Below, in pieces: positions 6,334 through 7,993 of a DNA stretch of 7,993 nucleotides. The DNA lies in assembly GCA_945950065.1 (NCBI GenBank), contig CAMFGQ010000062.1:1-7993 (forward strand). Reading direction: 5' to 3'. The notes beneath the pieces were generated by a model that had not been told where the DNA came from, searched no databases, and saw nothing but the letters and a program-made list of their open reading frames with translations. A program made the position numbers and the translations under genes. The stretch's first letter is position 1, and each line of letters begins with the position of its first letter. Source of the stretch: an uncultured Clostridia bacterium (GTDB taxonomy: Bacteria > Bacillota > Clostridia > Peptostreptococcales > Acidaminobacteraceae).

Positions 6334-6336
6334 GGG

Positions 6337-6354
6337 TCCTCCCTGTCTAGTATA
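6337..6354 (-). promoter_or_regulatory. Ribosome binding site and possible -10 of the chromate transporter pair
   Basis: On the - strand TATACT (6354-6349) precedes GGGAGGA (6343-6337) and then ATG 6333. The region follows a terminator, so a promoter is expected here. The best -35 at 17-base spacing is TTAAAT, only three of six matches, and the predicted leader would be about nine bases. The ribosome binding site is convincing; the promoter is tentative. Confidence 0.4.
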
Positions 6355-6385
6355 ACCCATTTTTTCTAGGGATTTAATAGAAAGT

Positions 6386-6408
6386 AAAAAGTGAGAGTTT
6401 CCTCTCAC
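6386..6408 (-). terminator. GAAA-loop intrinsic terminator after the DUF697 gene
   Basis: On the - strand a perfect 7-bp stem GTGAGAG / CTCTCAC is closed by the stable GAAA tetraloop and followed by TTTTTACTTTC. It begins eight bases after the end of the DUF697 gene, so it should separate the hemD-DUF697 unit from the chromate transporter pair. Confidence 0.8.
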
Positions 6409-6415
6409 TCAATGT

Positions 6416-7348
6416 CTATAAACCTAAGCTGGTTTTTGCAGCTTTTTTTGTTGCTGCAGTAAAGCTCTTTACAACGAGAATCGCATTCTCCTTTAGGATG
6501 CCTCCGAGAAGACCAGCTGCACGAAGTGCTGCACTTCTTCGTAGGATGGTTGTCCCTGGTTTTGTCAGTGCAGTCAGATAGCCTTGGGCAATGCATCCTA
6601 CTCTCAGCGTCAGCAGTGCATTGAGGGATCCCTCCATGATGGAGCTTACCACCACTCCTGTTAGAACTTGGGTTCCAGGAATAAGAGATAGGACACTACC
6701 TCCTACCAAAGAGGCTAGAAGAGGCTCTAACTGTTGACTAATCAGGTCCAGATCTTCTACGCCTCTAGCGATCATAGCTGTCGCAGCAACATTGGTGTAG
6801 AGTCGAATGAATTTTGCTGGACTAGGTCTTCTTTCGTAGAGGGTGGTCAGTCTCCAAAGGAGTCGTGTTAGGCTCACCAGGACAAAGAGACTGTCTAAGG
6901 AACCGTTTTGCGAAATGGATGTGGTTAAAAAGACCGATGTTGCGTCTTTTTTAATCAATTTCTCAGCTTCAACATTGAGTTCGTTGTAAGCAAGTTCAAT
7001 CTCTTCCTTAAGATTTTCTCCTGGCAGAGTGATTCCTCTTTCCAAGAGATATCGATTTTGTTTGAGATCTCCGTGGAGAAGTCCAAGGTATCGATCATAT
7101 TCCTCTCCTTCTACCGCCTCTGGTGGTTCAGGCAACTTCTTGTAGCGATAGAGAGCAAAGAGAGGAAGGATACTCAGTGCGAGCAGAATACTTCCTGCAA
7201 GAATCAGAAAGAGGATACCAAGTACCTGATGGGTAGTGGAAAGCCTCTGATAAAGGCTAATGGTTTCATTGGTGGCGATGATGAGAAAGAGCAGCAAAAA
7301 GGCCACCATCACAAAAAGTAGGATTTTTTTAAGCGTGCTCCCTGTCAT
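6416..7348 (-). CDS. DUF697/YcjF-like membrane protein
   Basis: A 310-residue protein with two N-terminal transmembrane segments (about 9-26 and 41-67). A basic YRYKK and the acidic, proline-containing stretch PEPPEAVEGEE follow, then a long cytoplasmic part. Residues 139-200 carry the DUF697 signature: ISQNGSLDSLFVLVS, TRLLWRLTTLYERRP and LYTNVAATAMIARGVEDLDL. A glycine-rich, amphipathic C-terminal region (about 215-285) also fits the family. This resembles E. coli YcjF, a membrane protein of unknown biochemical function that accompanies the GTPase YcjX there; no YcjX-like gene is visible here. ATG 7348 directly follows the hemD stop (TAG 7351-7349) with no gap, and GGGAGGT (7359-7353) lies in the last hemD codons, so the two are co-transcribed and probably coupled. 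Whether it serves tetrapyrrole synthesis is unknown. The family call is good; the function is open. Confidence 0.82.
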   Translation of the reverse strand: MTGSTLKKILLFVMVAFLLLFLIIATNETISLYQRLSTTHQVLGILFLILAGSILLALSILPLFALYRYKKLPEPPEAVEGEEYDRYLGLLHGDLKQNRYLLERGITLPGENLKEEIELAYNELNVEAEKLIKKDATSVFLTTSISQNGSLDSLFVLVSLTRLLWRLTTLYERRPSPAKFIRLYTNVAATAMIARGVEDLDLISQQLEPLLASLVGGSVLSLIPGTQVLTGVVVSSIMEGSLNALLTLRVGCIAQGYLTALTKPGTTILRRSAALRAAGLLGGILKENAILVVKSFTAATKKAAKTSLGL

Positions 7349-7993
7349 CTATACCTCCCAATATTTCTCAATCAGATAATCTACCATGGAATCAATGGTA
7401 GCAACTGGAGGCATCTCGCAGATGTATCCTTCTGCCTCAGCTGTTTCCATGGTCTTTGGTCCTATACATAGAGCGCGAATGGTAGAGGGGTCTCCAGTAA
7501 AAACCTTGCTAAAGCTTTCCACCGCAGAGGAGGAAGTAAAGCAGATATAGTCATAACGCTTTAGTTTTTCAGGTGTCTGTTCCAGTAGTGCAGTGTCATA
7601 AACAATCAGTTCACTAAAGTCTTCTTCCTGAAGGAGGCGTCCTAGATCCCCACCTGTTTTTTGACCTCGTACACAGAGTATGGATTTGTCTTGAACAAGA
7701 CCTCTCTCAAGGAGTTCTTTACCCAAATCTAGTCCCGTGTACAGTTTAGGAATAAAATCACTACTTAAACCATAATCTTTTAGTGCCTTGGCAGTCATGG
7801 GACCAACCGTAGCAATGAATTTGTTTGCAAAACTACGGGCATCCCTTTCTTTCATCCACTGATCAAGGAAGAAGTGGATTCCGTTGGCACTGGTGAAGAT
7901 CAGTACTTCAAAACTATCGGGATCAGGAAGTTCAAAGCTGCGTGGCTGAATTTCGATAAGAGGACACAAATCAACCTCTGCTCCCAATTCTTT
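7349..7993 (-). CDS. hemD: Uroporphyrinogen-III synthase, C-terminal part (5' end outside window)
   Basis: A cytoplasmic enzyme that cyclises hydroxymethylbilane to uroporphyrinogen III with inversion of ring D, the branch point to haem, sirohaem and cobalamin. About 214 residues are visible, and the frame stays open to the window edge (KELGAEVDLCPLIEI). TTG 7987 is not taken as the start because the family has about 25-35 more residues before this point. Recognisable blocks are the strand-loop IFTSANGIHFF, ATVGPMTAKALKDYG, CVRGQKTGGDLGRLL, YDYICFTSSSAVESF and CIGPKTMETAEAEG, which are typical of the two alternating alpha/beta domains. In many Clostridia hemD is fused to or follows a uroporphyrinogen methyltransferase; the window ends too early to tell. 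It is the first visible gene of a unit with the DUF697 gene. Confidence 0.92.
   Translation of the reverse strand, partial: KELGAEVDLCPLIEIQPRSFELPDPDSFEVLIFTSANGIHFFLDQWMKERDARSFANKFIATVGPMTAKALKDYGLSSDFIPKLYTGLDLGKELLERGLVQDKSILCVRGQKTGGDLGRLLQEEDFSELIVYDTALLEQTPEKLKRYDYICFTSSSAVESFSKVFTGDPSTIRALCIGPKTMETAEAEGYICEMPPVATIDSMVDYLIEKYWEV

Noticed and set aside
6334..6408. N-terminal extension of the first chromate transporter from GTG 6408
   Set aside because: These codons cover the terminator hairpin and spacer and have no ribosome binding site; GGGAGG before ATG 6333 gives the family-like start.
7058..7321. 87-codon + strand open frame within the DUF697 gene
   Set aside because: It lies opposite a well-supported membrane protein gene, and its composition is that of reverse-complemented hydrophobic codons.
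1..7993. Search for CRISPR arrays, tRNA or rRNA genes, insertion-sequence ends, riboswitches and direct repeats
   Set aside because: No regularly spaced repeats, tRNA-like folds or transposase fragments were recognised by eye, and the intergenic spaces are too short for a typical riboswitch.

Overview
The window looks like chromosome from a low-GC Gram-positive bacterium (Bacillota, probably a Clostridia-type lineage). The basis is AT-rich base composition, strong AGGAGG-type ribosome binding sites, compact gene junctions, and proteins that resemble Firmicutes versions: a clade-3-like catalase, paired short chromate transporters, a BltD/PaiA-like GNAT and a DUF697 membrane protein. The genus cannot be named from sequence alone.

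Left part, + strand (1-3300). A possible C-terminal scrap of an upstream gene is followed by an intrinsic terminator. Next come a haem catalase whose best start is an internal GTG (186), and a small DUF454/YbaN-like inner-membrane protein that follows the catalase stop with essentially no gap. A weak terminator ends this pair. The stretch 2374-2700, which has no intact gene, holds the decayed N-terminal part of a RhuM-family gene (typical of accessory/defence islands) with three in-frame stops and probably two frameshifts. A GNAT N-acetyltransferase gene starts exactly where this remnant ends and is closed by a good terminator.

Right part, - strand (3317-7993), read from right to left. The 3' portion of hemD (uroporphyrinogen-III synthase, cut by the window edge) abuts a two-TM DUF697/YcjF-like protein with zero intergenic bases, and a GAAA-loop terminator follows. 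Then comes a pair of short chromate-transporter (CHR family) genes overlapping by ATGA. Last is a large membrane O-acyltransferase fused to an extracytoplasmic SGNH domain, of OatA type, convergent with the GNAT gene.

Functionally, hemD makes the tetrapyrrole precursor that a haem catalase ultimately needs, but the two lie on opposite strands and at opposite ends, so no direct link is claimed. The rest reads as ordinary stress, envelope and transport functions. No CRISPR array, tRNA, rRNA, intact mobile element or clearly new multi-gene system was seen. The most informative anomaly is the RhuM remnant, which marks this interval as a former site of accessory DNA.
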